DNA of 64,000 nt from an uncultured Bacteroidota bacterium (GTDB taxonomy: Bacteria; Bacteroidota; Bacteroidia; Flavobacteriales; Flavobacteriaceae). A program made the translations under genes and the position numbers. Below the pieces are notes generated by a model. It had not been told where the DNA came from. It saw only the letters and a list, made by a program, of their open reading frames with translations, and ran no database searches. Positions 9,133 to 17,256 of the stretch are shown here, one piece after another (the first letter of the stretch is position 1; every line of letters begins with the position of its first letter). The stretch covers positions 248,001-312,000 of the forward strand of contig CACJNF010000001.1 of NCBI GenBank assembly GCA_902594745.1. The letters are read 5' to 3'.

Positions 9133-9521
9133 AATAATTCACTAATTAATTTAGGACACCTCTGCGGTTTCATTGATTTTGAATTTAGAAAGGCTAAAGT
9201 TGTAGCACCCTCTGTTGTAAGCTCATCATTTTGATTAAAAATTTGATACTTAAATTCAATAGTTGAAGTTGGCCTTTTATCACAAATTACTTTTACATAT
9301 AATGAATCACCAAAGAAAAGAGATTTGATAAATTTTATTTCACATTTAACAACAGGAAGTATTATATCACTTTCTTCAATTTTTTGGTATGGCATTTTTA
9401 GCTTTTCAAGCCACTCGATTCTTGCTAGTTCAAAAAATTTTAGATAATTACTATGATGAACTATCCGCATTTGATCAGTTTCACTATATCTAACTTTTAT
9501 TATGTCAGTTTTATATTCCAT
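9129..9521 (-). CDS. Acyl-CoA thioesterase, YbgC/4-hydroxybenzoyl-CoA type hotdog fold
   Basis: A 130-residue hotdog-fold thioesterase. The YbgC-like signature is clear: VRYSETDQMRIVHHSNYLKFF near the N-terminus, where the Asp in ETDQM corresponds to the catalytic acid, followed by the long hydrophobic helix ELARIEWL. The family hydrolyses short- or medium-chain acyl-CoA esters. In flavobacteria this gene commonly sits divergently next to dnaA, as here. It shares four bases with the end of ribD on the opposite strand. Confidence 0.88.
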   Translation of the reverse strand: MEYKTDIIKVRYSETDQMRIVHHSNYLKFFELARIEWLEKLKMPYQKIEESDIILPVVKCEIKFIKSLFFGDSLYVKVICDKRPTSTIEFKYQIFNQNDELTTEGATTLAFLNSKSMKPQRCPKLISELF

Positions 9522-9646
9522 TTTTTTTTAATATGTGAAGGAATTGACTGTTCTTCCTACAAATTTATGATGTTTGATTTTAAATAAAAAAAAATTAATA
9601 ATCAATAGGTAAACTAATTTTTTTTTCACTTTTTTTAATTAATATT

Positions 9647-9658
9647 TGTTCAAGAACA
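9647..9658. repeat. Short inverted repeat upstream of dnaA
   Basis: TGTTC-AA-GAACA, a perfect 5+5 dyad 51 bases before the dnaA ATG. A further TGTTC lies at about 9549. It could be an operator for dnaA or for the divergent thioesterase gene, but half-sites this short also arise by chance. Confidence 0.25.
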
Positions 9659-9708
9659 TTAAACAATAATTCATAAATATATTCAATTAACCCTTAGCCA
9701 AGAAAAAA

Positions 9709-11136
9709 ATGAGTCAATCACCCTCATCTGTATGGAATAACTGTCTAGCTTTTATTAAAGATAATATTCAACCTCAAGCATACAATACTTGGTTCGAGCC
9801 AATAATTCCTGTTAAATTATCTGAAGATGTTTTAAGCATTCAAGTTCCAAGTAAATTTTTCTATGAGTGGCTTGAAGAACATTATGTGAAAATTCTCAGA
9901 ATTGCCCTTACTAAAGAATTGGGTTCTAAAGCAAGGCTTGTTTATGTAATTAAAATGGAAAATACGTATGGCAATAAGATGCCATTTACTGAGAGTATTC
10001 CAAGTTCCTCAAGTAATGGTATTAAACCTCAATCAATCGAATCTCCCTTTAGCACTTTTGCAAGCGAATTAAAAAATCCTTTTGTAATTCCTGGAATAAG
10101 AAACCTTCAAATAGAATCTCAATTAAATCCAAATTACACATTTGAAAATTTTCTTGAGGGTGATTCTAATAGATTAGCAAGATCAGCTGGAATTGCTGTA
10201 TCCAACAAACCCGGTGGAACATCTTTTAATCCATTGCTAATATATGGTGGGGTTGGGCTTGGCAAGACTCATCTTGCTCATGCAATTGGTGTAGATATTA
10301 AACAGAAATATCCAGAAAAAACAGTCTTATATATTTCTGCAGAGAAATTTACACAACAATATGTTGATTCAGTTAAAAAAAACACGAGAAATGATTTTAT
10401 ACATTTTTACCAGTTAATTGATATTTTAATTGTTGATGATGTTCAATTTCTGTCAGGAAAATCTGGCACACAAGATGTTTTCTTTCACATATTTAATCAT
10501 CTTCATCAAAATGGTAAGCAGGTAATTTTGACGTCTGACAAGGCTCCTATTGATATGCAAGATATCGAGCAAAGACTTTTATCAAGATTTAAATGGGGCT
10601 TATCTGCAGAGCTTCAAAATCCTAACTTTGAAACTAGAGTTTCAATACTCAAGAATAAGCTATACAGAGATGGAGTTGAAATTCAGGATGAAGTAATAGA
10701 GTTTGTTGCGAAGAATATAAACTCGAATGTGAGAGAACTTGAGGGAGCTATTATTTCACTTATCGCTCAATCCTCATTTAATAAAGCAGAAATAACTGTT
10801 GATCTAGCCAAAGAGGTTATAAATAAATTTGTAAAGAATAACAGAAGAGAAGTGTCTATTGACTATATACAAAAAGTTGTCTCAGATTACTTCCAAATGG
10901 ATATTCAAACACTTCAATCAAAAACTAGAAAAAGACACATTGTTCAAGCAAGACAGATTGCAATGTATTTTGCTAAAAAGTTCACCAAGGCATCCCTTGC
11001 AAGTATAGGTTCACAAATAGGAAGAAGAGACCATGCAACAGTTCTTCATGCATGTAAGACAGTAGATAATCTCAGCTTTACTGATAAGCAATTTAGAAAA
11101 TACGTTGAGGATCTTAATCAGAAACTATCTAACTAG
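9709..11136 (+). CDS. dnaA: Chromosomal replication initiator protein DnaA
   Basis: AAA+ ATPase that binds DnaA boxes and opens oriC. The 475 residues show domain I (VWNNCLAFIKDNIQPQAYNTW), a Ser/Pro-rich linker, domain III with Walker A GGVGLGKTH (about 180-188) and Walker B ILIVDDVQF (about 240-248), and the C-terminal DNA-binding domain with the signature GRRDHATVLHACKTVDNL (about 441-458). The 187-base upstream gap is AT-rich and has one short dyad but no cluster of DnaA boxes, so this is probably not the origin. Only three bases separate its end from convergent mltG. Confidence 0.98.
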   Translation: MSQSPSSVWNNCLAFIKDNIQPQAYNTWFEPIIPVKLSEDVLSIQVPSKFFYEWLEEHYVKILRIALTKELGSKARLVYVIKMENTYGNKMPFTESIPSSSSNGIKPQSIESPFSTFASELKNPFVIPGIRNLQIESQLNPNYTFENFLEGDSNRLARSAGIAVSNKPGGTSFNPLLIYGGVGLGKTHLAHAIGVDIKQKYPEKTVLYISAEKFTQQYVDSVKKNTRNDFIHFYQLIDILIVDDVQFLSGKSGTQDVFFHIFNHLHQNGKQVILTSDKAPIDMQDIEQRLLSRFKWGLSAELQNPNFETRVSILKNKLYRDGVEIQDEVIEFVAKNINSNVRELEGAIISLIAQSSFNKAEITVDLAKEVINKFVKNNRREVSIDYIQKVVSDYFQMDIQTLQSKTRKRHIVQARQIAMYFAKKFTKASLASIGSQIGRRDHATVLHACKTVDNLSFTDKQFRKYVEDLNQKLSN

Positions 11137-11139
11137 CAT

Positions 11140-12168
11140 TTACCTGTAAATTCCCCTGCTGTTTATCCAGCGAATATAAGCCTTTCGATTTCTGTTGTGT
11201 TCCGACAAGTTGCTTGCGAAAAGATGATACCCTCTGTTACTTGGGTCTGCAACCATAAACAAATAATTATTTTTTTCATAGTCTAGAACAGCATCAATAG
11301 CTGATATATCAGGCATAGTAATTGGACCTGGTGGAAGACCTGCAACTCTGTAAGTGTTAAATTCTGATTCTAACTTAAGATCACGATAAAGCACCCTTCT
11401 AATGATTGTATCAAAATTTTTATAGTAGTCTTTAATTGTATATATGACAGTTGGATCAGCTTGCAACCTCATATTTTTTTTTAGTCTGTTAATGTATAGA
11501 CCTGCAACTCTTGGACGCTCATCATTTCTTCTACTTTCAATTTGAACTATTGATGCAAGTGAGATAACTTCTAATTTAGTAAGTCCTAGTTTTATTGCTT
11601 TTTCAGATCTATCTTTATTCCAGAATTTATTATACTCAGCTAACATTCTATCCCTAAAATCTTCAGGAGTAGAGTTCCAATAAATATTATAAGAGTTTGG
11701 AATAAAAATTGAAAGAACATTTTGCTCATTTAGATTATTGTCTTCAAGAAATTTTTTGTCTCTAAATGCTGATAATAAGGATGTACTATCCTCGTATATC
11801 TGTTTTGAAACTCTTCCTGCTAGATTCTCAACTCTTTCTTGATTATTGAATGTGACATTAACAGGAGTATTATTAAATTTCAAGGAATTAACAATATCAT
11901 TGTTTCCAATATCTTTGGCTATTTTAAATCTTCCTGTTTTTTTATTCTGAAGGTATTCAAGTCTCTCTGCAACTTTATAAAACGTTTTCTCAGATTTGAT
12001 GTATTTTGATATTGAATCTCTAAAGGCTAAACTATCATCTTCCATCACATATAGAAATATACTTTCATCTTCAAATAAAGTGTTTGGCTTATAATATTTA
12101 TTATAGTAGTCAATAATAAATATTAAAGACAAGACTGAAATTGGTATTAAAATTTTTAAATATTTCAT
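11140..12168 (-). CDS. mltG: Endolytic transglycosylase MltG
   Basis: Inner-membrane lytic transglycosylase that cleaves nascent peptidoglycan glycan strands and may end their synthesis. The 342 residues start with one membrane helix (ILIPISVLSLIFIIDYY, about 5-21), then a LysM-like region, then the YceG catalytic core: SIVQIESRR, holding the conserved Glu, followed by RPRVAGLYINRL, RLQADPTVIY, and GLPPGPITMPDISAI near the end. It overlaps the GNAT gene upstream by four bases, a pairing common in flavobacteria. Confidence 0.94.
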   Translation of the reverse strand: MKYLKILIPISVLSLIFIIDYYNKYYKPNTLFEDESIFLYVMEDDSLAFRDSISKYIKSEKTFYKVAERLEYLQNKKTGRFKIAKDIGNNDIVNSLKFNNTPVNVTFNNQERVENLAGRVSKQIYEDSTSLLSAFRDKKFLEDNNLNEQNVLSIFIPNSYNIYWNSTPEDFRDRMLAEYNKFWNKDRSEKAIKLGLTKLEVISLASIVQIESRRNDERPRVAGLYINRLKKNMRLQADPTVIYTIKDYYKNFDTIIRRVLYRDLKLESEFNTYRVAGLPPGPITMPDISAIDAVLDYEKNNYLFMVADPSNRGYHLFASNLSEHNRNRKAYIRWINSRGIYR

Positions 12169-12668
12169 TTATTTAAAATTTTTTGGAATAAAAGCTCATC
12201 ATTAAATTTATTATTATAAAACACCCAGTCTTTTTTTAAACCAACCTCATAATAGCCATTTTTTTTGAATAATGAAATGCTCTCAACATTATTTGAAGAA
12301 ATATTAGCATATAGTTGATGCATTGGTACATGGTTTAAAACATGTTCTTCAATTAATTTTAATGACATAGAACCTATACCTTTAGATCTAAACTTTTCAA
12401 ATATAATAATTCCAACTCCAGCCCTTCTGCTAATGTGGTTATAATCATAAAGGTCTATGAAACCATAAGAATTAGAATCGTCAAAAATTACAAGTCTAAC
12501 TTGTTTATGTTCAATAATATCAAGATGAGAATTTTCAATAAATTTTTTTAAAGTATGTTTAGAAAAGGGTGAAGAAGTATTTGAGTAAACCCATAAGGAT
12601 TTATCATTTTCTGTATCATACATCATTTCAAGATCAGAAGGTTCCAGAGCTCTAAGTCTTAATTTCAT
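12165..12668 (-). CDS. RimJ/RimL-like GNAT acetyltransferase
   Basis: A 167-residue acetyltransferase of the Acetyltransf_3 (RimJ/RimL) type. It opens with LRALEPSDLEMMYDTENDKSL, has the acetyl-CoA loop RSKGIGSMSLKLIEEHV, and ends with the motif NNVESISLFKKNGYYEVG. Its target (a protein N-terminus, an amine or a sugar) cannot be told. It is translationally coupled to mltG (ATGA overlap) and divergent from the HtrA-like gene. Confidence 0.85.
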   Translation of the reverse strand: MKLRLRALEPSDLEMMYDTENDKSLWVYSNTSSPFSKHTLKKFIENSHLDIIEHKQVRLVIFDDSNSYGFIDLYDYNHISRRAGVGIIIFEKFRSKGIGSMSLKLIEEHVLNHVPMHQLYANISSNNVESISLFKKNGYYEVGLKKDWVFYNNKFNDELLFQKILNK

Positions 12669-12741
12669 CTTGTTCTAGTTAAACTATAGTTAAAATATAA
12701 TTATTAAAATTTTAATATATTATTTTTAAAGAAAAAATAAA

Positions 12742-13878
12742 ATGAAATTGTATGCCAAAATCCTAGTAATATCTATTATTTCGTCTATGTTAGCATTTAC
12801 TTTGCTCAACAGAATTGATAATAAATTTGATTCTAAATTAATCTCAGAAATTGTTGATAACAAATATTCAAACATATCAATTCCTGCTAATTTTAACCAA
12901 AACAAATACAATAGTTCTTCACTACCAGATCTAACTTTTGCTGCAAATAAATCAATTGACGCAGTCGTTCATGTCAAAAATACAAGCATTGTGGAGGATA
13001 GTGATTCATGGGCTTTACAATTTTTTTATGGTGATGATTCAAGAAAAAAAGTTGGTACTGGATCTGGTGTAATAATTTCACCAGATGGATACATTATTAC
13101 AAATTATCATGTTATTGAAAACTCTACAGAAGTTATTGTTACAACAAATAATAATAGAGAGTATGAGGCAGAAATAATTGGATTTGATGAAGTCAATGAT
13201 ATTGCTGTTTTAAAAATAGACACAGATTCAAATCTAGATTATATTTTCTTTGGCGATTCAGATTCAACCCTAATTGGAGAATGGGTTTTAGCAGTTGGTA
13301 ATCCTTATAATCTAAATTCAACTGTAACTGCTGGTATCATAAGTTCAAAATCCAGGGACTTGAATGAATTTGACCAAAAGAATCAGTCATTTATTCAAAC
13401 AGATGCTGCAGTTAACTTTGGAAATAGTGGAGGTGCCCTTGTAAACATTCAAGGTGAATTAATTGGAATAAATACTCTTATTCAATCCATGACCGGTGGA
13501 TATGTTGGTTATTCATTTGCGGTTCCGAGCAATACAGTTAGAAAGATATTTGAAGATATTTTAGAGTACGGAGATGTTCAAAAGGGGCTTCTTGGTGTTA
13601 GAGGGGTTGCTTTAAGATCTTCTTATTCTAAACAACTTAATATAGAAGAAACAGAAGGCTTCTATATTGATGTTATTGAGCCTGGATTTGGAGCTGATAA
13701 CGCTGGACTTCAAAAAGGTGATATAATTAAATCGATAGATGATGTCAAGATTAATAGGTTTTCTGATTTATCAGGATATTTATCATCAAAAAGACCTGGA
13801 GATAAAGTTAAAGTTAGATACATAAGAGATAAAGAGCTTATAACTGCCTCTGTAACACTTAAGAAAAGTTCTAACTAA
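12742..13878 (+). CDS. HtrA/Deg-family serine protease with a single PDZ domain
   Basis: A periplasmic quality-control protease. One N-terminal hydrophobic segment (about 5-21) acts as signal or anchor. The trypsin-like domain carries the triad His123 (ITNYHVIE), Asp153 (NDIAVLKI) and Ser229 (FGNSGGAL). One PDZ domain occupies about 285-375 (GFGADNAGLQKGDIIKSIDD). Flavobacterial DegP/DegQ homologues usually have about 460 residues and two PDZ domains; this one, with 378, has the one-PDZ layout of DegS or DegQ-short forms. Its stop overlaps the trmD start by one base. Confidence 0.92.
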   Translation: MKLYAKILVISIISSMLAFTLLNRIDNKFDSKLISEIVDNKYSNISIPANFNQNKYNSSSLPDLTFAANKSIDAVVHVKNTSIVEDSDSWALQFFYGDDSRKKVGTGSGVIISPDGYIITNYHVIENSTEVIVTTNNNREYEAEIIGFDEVNDIAVLKIDTDSNLDYIFFGDSDSTLIGEWVLAVGNPYNLNSTVTAGIISSKSRDLNEFDQKNQSFIQTDAAVNFGNSGGALVNIQGELIGINTLIQSMTGGYVGYSFAVPSNTVRKIFEDILEYGDVQKGLLGVRGVALRSSYSKQLNIEETEGFYIDVIEPGFGADNAGLQKGDIIKSIDDVKINRFSDLSGYLSSKRPGDKVKVRYIRDKELITASVTLKKSSN

Positions 13879-14555
13879 TGAGAATAGATGTACTTACCCT
13901 ATTCCCTGATGTATTTGATAATTTAAACTCCTTTTCCATTATCAAAAAAGCTATTGACTCTAATAAAGTAGAAGTCAATACTCATAACTTAAGAGATTAT
14001 GCTGACAACTCAAGAAAAGTTGATGATTATCCCTATGGTGGCTTTCCCGGAATGGTCATAAAAATTGAACCCATAGATAATTGCATAGAGTTTCTAAAGA
14101 AAAAAAACAATTATGATGAAATAATTTATTTAACTCCAGATGGAGAGTTATTGGATCAAAAAGAGTCAAATTATCTATCGACTCTAAAAAATATTATAAT
14201 TATCTGTGGACATTATAAAGGGATTGATCATAGGGTTAGAGAACATATTGTAACTAAAGAGATTTCTATTGGGAATTATGTTGTTTCAGGAGGTGAACTC
14301 CCTGCTGCAGTTCTTTGTGACTCAATAATCAGACTTTTACCTGGCATCATTGGTGATGAATCTTCAGCACTTTCAGATACTTTTCAAGATAATTTATTAG
14401 CAGCACCTATATATACTAGACCTGAAGTTTACAAAGGTTATGAAGTACCTAAAGTTCTTTTATCAGGAAATCAAATTGAAATACAAAAATGGAATGATGA
14501 GAAATCTTTAGAAAGAACAAAATTACTTAGGCCAAATCTTTTTGATAATGAATAA
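13878..14555 (+). CDS. trmD: tRNA (guanine-37-N1)-methyltransferase TrmD
   Basis: Methylates G37 next to the anticodon, preventing frameshifts. The 225 residues start MRIDVLTLFPDVFDNL and include the SPOUT trefoil-knot motifs IIICGHYKGIDHRV and SIGNYVVSGGELPAAVLCDSI, which bind SAM. The length is normal. The start overlaps the htrA stop (TAATG). The promoter of rplS begins inside its last codons, so trmD and rplS can be expressed separately despite being neighbours. Confidence 0.97.
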   Translation: MRIDVLTLFPDVFDNLNSFSIIKKAIDSNKVEVNTHNLRDYADNSRKVDDYPYGGFPGMVIKIEPIDNCIEFLKKKNNYDEIIYLTPDGELLDQKESNYLSTLKNIIIICGHYKGIDHRVREHIVTKEISIGNYVVSGGELPAAVLCDSIIRLLPGIIGDESSALSDTFQDNLLAAPIYTRPEVYKGYEVPKVLLSGNQIEIQKWNDEKSLERTKLLRPNLFDNE

Positions 14556-14570
14556 AAAGGTTTATTTTTG
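14541..14570 (+). promoter_or_regulatory. Consensus Bacteroidota promoter for rplS
   Basis: TTTG at 14541-14544, an 18-base spacer, and TATTTTTG at 14563-14570, a complete match to TTTG-N17-19-TANNTTTG. It begins in the last codons of trmD and should start transcription near 14576, about 36 bases before the rplS ATG. This is the best two-part promoter in the window. Confidence 0.7.
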
Positions 14571-14574
14571 CACG

Positions 14575-14594
14575 GATTTGATTTAATTCAAATC
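14575..14594 (+). promoter_or_regulatory. Hairpin at the start of the rplS leader
   Basis: GATTTGA at 14575-14581 pairs with TCAAATC at 14588-14594 across a six-base loop. It sits at the expected transcript start, so the rplS mRNA may begin with this stem. It could stabilise the mRNA or be an L19 control site. There is no U-tract behind it, so it is not a terminator. Confidence 0.45.
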
Positions 14595-14611
14595 TTAAAT
14601 AAATTATTTCA

Positions 14612-14956
14612 ATGGATTCTGTAGTAAATTTAGTTCAAGAAAAACTTATCAATAAAAATGATTTCCCGTCATTTTCTTCTGGTGATACGATTACCGTATT
14701 TTACGAAATTAGAGAAGGTGATAAAGTAAGAACCCAGTCTTTCAAAGGTGTAGTAATTCAAATTAAAGGTAGAGGTCAATCTAAAACTTTTACAATAAGA
14801 AAGATGTCTGGTACAGTTGGCGTTGAGAGAATTTTTCCAATTAACATGCCTGCTTTAAAGAAAATTGAAGTTAATAAGAAAGGTAAAGTTAGACAATCAA
14901 GAATTTATTACTTTAGAGAATTAAGAGGAAAGAAAGCTAGGATAAAAGAAGTATAA
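14612..14956 (+). CDS. rplS: 50S ribosomal protein L19
   Basis: A ribosomal protein at the 30S-50S interface. The 114-residue length is normal for L19. The family motifs are [20 protein letters not shown] at about 22-41, [30 protein letters not shown], and the C-terminal [15 protein letters not shown]. It has its own strong promoter and a structured leader; icd follows five bases downstream and may be co-transcribed. Confidence 0.98.
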   Translation: MDSVVNLVQEKLINKNDFPSFSSGDTITVFYEIREGDKVRTQSFKGVVIQIKGRGQSKTFTIRKMSGTVGVERIFPINMPALKKIEVNKKGKVRQSRIYYFRELRGKKARIKEV

Positions 14957-14961
14957 ATCTT

Positions 14962-16194
14962 ATGTCAAAAATTAAAGTAGCCAATCCCATAGTCGAGATA
15001 GATGGAGATGAAATGGCTAGAATTATCTGGAAATTTATAAAAGAAAAACTTATTCTAGACTATCTAGATCTTGATATAGTATATTATGATCTAGGAATTG
15101 AGTCAAGGGATAAAACTGATGACCAAATCACAATTGATGCTGCTAATGCTATAAAAGAACATAATGTTGGGATAAAATGTGCAACAATAACACCAGATGA
15201 ACAAAGGGTTGAAGAGTTCTCTTTATCAAGAATGTATAAATCTCCAAATGGAACAATTAGAAACATTGTTGGAGGTACTGTTTTTAGAGAGCCCATTATA
15301 TGTAGATCCATTCCAAGATATGTCCAAGGCTGGTCAAGACCAATATGTATTGGTAGGCATGCATTTGGTGACCAATATAGAGCAACCGATGTGATTACTC
15401 ATGGACCTGGAAAACTTGAAATGAAGTTTACTCCAAAAGATGGAGAAGAGCCAACAACATGGGAAGTATATAATTTTGAAGAGGATGGAATTGCAATGTC
15501 AATGTATAATATTGACTCATCAATTTATGGATTTGCAAGATCATGTATGAATATGGCACTTACCAAGAGATGGCCTCTATATTTATCTACAAAGAATACA
15601 ATACTTAAAGCATATGATGGTAGATTCAAAGATATTTTTCAGGAGGTATATGATAATGAATTTAAAGATAAATTTGAGAAGGAAAACATAACATATGAAC
15701 ATAGACTAATTGATGATATGGTAGCTGCTGCTATTAAATGGAAAGGTGGATTTGTTTGGGCTTGTAAAAATTATGATGGTGACGTTCAATCAGATGTAGT
15801 TGCTCAAGGTTTTGGATCACTTGGTTTGATGACTTCAACATTAGTAACACCTGATGGAAAAACACTTGAAGCAGAAGCTGCTCATGGAACAGTTACTAGG
15901 CACTTTAGAAGACATCAAAAAGGTGAACAGACATCGACAAATCCAATAGCTTCAATATTTGCTTGGACAAGAGGTTTAATGCACAGAGGTAAGCTTGATA
16001 ATAATGAGAGACTTATTAAATTCTGTAAAACTTTAGAGGAGGTCTGTATTGAAACAGTTGAAGATGGCAAAATGACTAAAGACCTAGCTTTATTAGTTTT
16101 TAGAGATGATCTGGTTGACTCTAATTTTCTTACTACACAAGAATTCTTAGATGAATTAAAAAGTAATCTGGATAAAAAATTAGCTATTCAATAA
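14962..16194 (+). CDS. icd: NADP-dependent isocitrate dehydrogenase, eukaryote-like dimeric type
   Basis: Oxidative decarboxylation of isocitrate to 2-oxoglutarate in the TCA cycle, producing NADPH. The 410 residues match the type II (eukaryotic cytosolic-like) family rather than E. coli Icd: [13 protein letters not shown] at the start, [14 protein letters not shown], the substrate loop [19 protein letters not shown], and [14 protein letters not shown] with the NADP-binding His/Arg region. It follows rplS by five bases and overlaps murQ by one base. Confidence 0.96.
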   Translation: MSKIKVANPIVEIDGDEMARIIWKFIKEKLILDYLDLDIVYYDLGIESRDKTDDQITIDAANAIKEHNVGIKCATITPDEQRVEEFSLSRMYKSPNGTIRNIVGGTVFREPIICRSIPRYVQGWSRPICIGRHAFGDQYRATDVITHGPGKLEMKFTPKDGEEPTTWEVYNFEEDGIAMSMYNIDSSIYGFARSCMNMALTKRWPLYLSTKNTILKAYDGRFKDIFQEVYDNEFKDKFEKENITYEHRLIDDMVAAAIKWKGGFVWACKNYDGDVQSDVVAQGFGSLGLMTSTLVTPDGKTLEAEAAHGTVTRHFRRHQKGEQTSTNPIASIFAWTRGLMHRGKLDNNERLIKFCKTLEEVCIETVEDGKMTKDLALLVFRDDLVDSNFLTTQEFLDELKSNLDKKLAIQ

Positions 16195-17009
16195 TGAAAT
16201 TCATTAAAGTAACTGAACAAGAATCTAATCATAAAGATTTAGAAAAAAAATCTGTAATTGAGCTTGTAAATGCAATGCATAAAGAGGACAATAATGCATT
16301 AAAAGCAGTTAATAAGGTTTTACCAAAAATTTCTGAACTTATCGAGGCCATAGCACCAAAGATTGAAAAAGGAGGAAGATTGTTTTACATTGGAGCTGGA
16401 ACTAGTGGTAGATTAGGTGTTTTGGATGCTTCAGAATGTCCCCCAACATTTGGGACTCCTCCTGAAAAAGTTGTTGGACTTGTAGCTGGCGGTATACCTG
16501 CCTTATATAGCTCAATTGAGATTGCCGAAGATGATATGAGCCAAGCATGGAAAGATTTATCTGAACATAAAGTTGATTCTAATGATTTTGTCATTGGAAT
16601 TGCAGCATCAGGAACTACTCCTTATGTTGTTGGTGGTCTTAAGGATTGTCAAGAAAATAATATTTCTACTGCATGTATTGTTTGCAATGAAAACTCCCCT
16701 TTATCTAAATATGCAGATTTTAAAATTGAAGTAATTGTTGGCCCAGAATTTTTAACTGGAAGTTCTAGATTGAAGGCTGGAACTGCACAAAAATTAATAT
16801 TGAATATGATATCTACTATCTCAATGATTTTAGATGGTCATGTTAGAGGGAATAAAATGATTGACATGCAGATGTCTAACGCTAAGCTTAATAAACGTGC
16901 TAGAAGAATTCTTATGGAAGAATTAGGTGTTGATGAAAGTAAAGCTGATGAATTAATCCTAAAATACAAAAGTATTCGTTTAGCAATAGATAACTTTAAT
17001 AATGAATAA
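16194..17009 (+). CDS. murQ: N-acetylmuramic acid 6-phosphate etherase
   Basis: Cleaves the lactyl ether of MurNAc-6-P to give GlcNAc-6-P, part of cell-wall recycling. The 271-residue protein has the SIS sugar-phosphate fold with YIGAGTSGRLGVLDASECPP (about 63-82) and the later VIGIAASGTTPYVVGGL loop, and a C-terminal RRILMEELG segment. It overlaps icd by one base and the downstream small gene by eight. No MurNAc kinase or anhMurNAc gene is nearby. Confidence 0.96.
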   Translation: MKFIKVTEQESNHKDLEKKSVIELVNAMHKEDNNALKAVNKVLPKISELIEAIAPKIEKGGRLFYIGAGTSGRLGVLDASECPPTFGTPPEKVVGLVAGGIPALYSSIEIAEDDMSQAWKDLSEHKVDSNDFVIGIAASGTTPYVVGGLKDCQENNISTACIVCNENSPLSKYADFKIEVIVGPEFLTGSSRLKAGTAQKLILNMISTISMILDGHVRGNKMIDMQMSNAKLNKRARRILMEELGVDESKADELILKYKSIRLAIDNFNNE

Positions 17010-17229
17010 ATTCTTAAAAAAAGGCTTTATTCAGGTTTTTACAGGTATCTCTCTTTGCTTCATTGGGCCTGTACTAGTTTCTCAAGCATTTAACAATCAA
17101 GATCACCCCCTTTTTATTGTTGTTCTAATAATTGGCGTCATTCTTCTTGTTTTAGCTATCTATTTCGGGTATAGAGGAATAAGTAATATATTAAATGGGA
17201 CTTTAGGGCCAAAAAATAAATTAAATTGA
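17002..17229 (+). CDS. DUF6095-like small membrane protein
   Basis: A 75-residue protein with two membrane helices, about 8-29 (IQVFTGISLCFIGPVLVSQAF) and about 36-60 (LFIVVLIIGVILLVLAIYFGY), and short charged ends. In flavobacteria a protein of this size and pattern, which I recall as DUF6095, directly follows murQ. Here too it overlaps the murQ end by eight bases. Function is unknown; a link with cell-wall recycling is only suggested by position. Confidence 0.72.
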   Translation: MNKFLKKGFIQVFTGISLCFIGPVLVSQAFNNQDHPLFIVVLIIGVILLVLAIYFGYRGISNILNGTLGPKNKLN

Positions 17230-17231
17230 AT

Positions 17232-17239
17232 TATTTTTG
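17232..17239 (+). promoter_or_regulatory. Putative -7 element for the thrS-infC-rpmI-rplT unit
   Basis: TATTTTTG, a full TANNTTTG match, placed so that transcription would begin about 12 bases before the thrS ATG. No TTTG is seen at the matching upstream distance. Confidence 0.45.
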
Positions 17240-17256
17240 AAAATTGATACAATAAT

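Noticed and set aside
9522-9708. Possible replication origin next to dnaA
   Set aside because: The gap is AT-rich but has no cluster of DnaA-box-like sequences (TTWTNCACA) and no iterated repeats; a lone TTATCCAG near 11163 lies in mltG coding sequence.
12702-12717. TATTAAAATTTTAATA palindrome before the HtrA gene
   Set aside because: A perfect 16-base dyad, but made of A and T only in a very AT-rich gap, so chance is a sufficient explanation.
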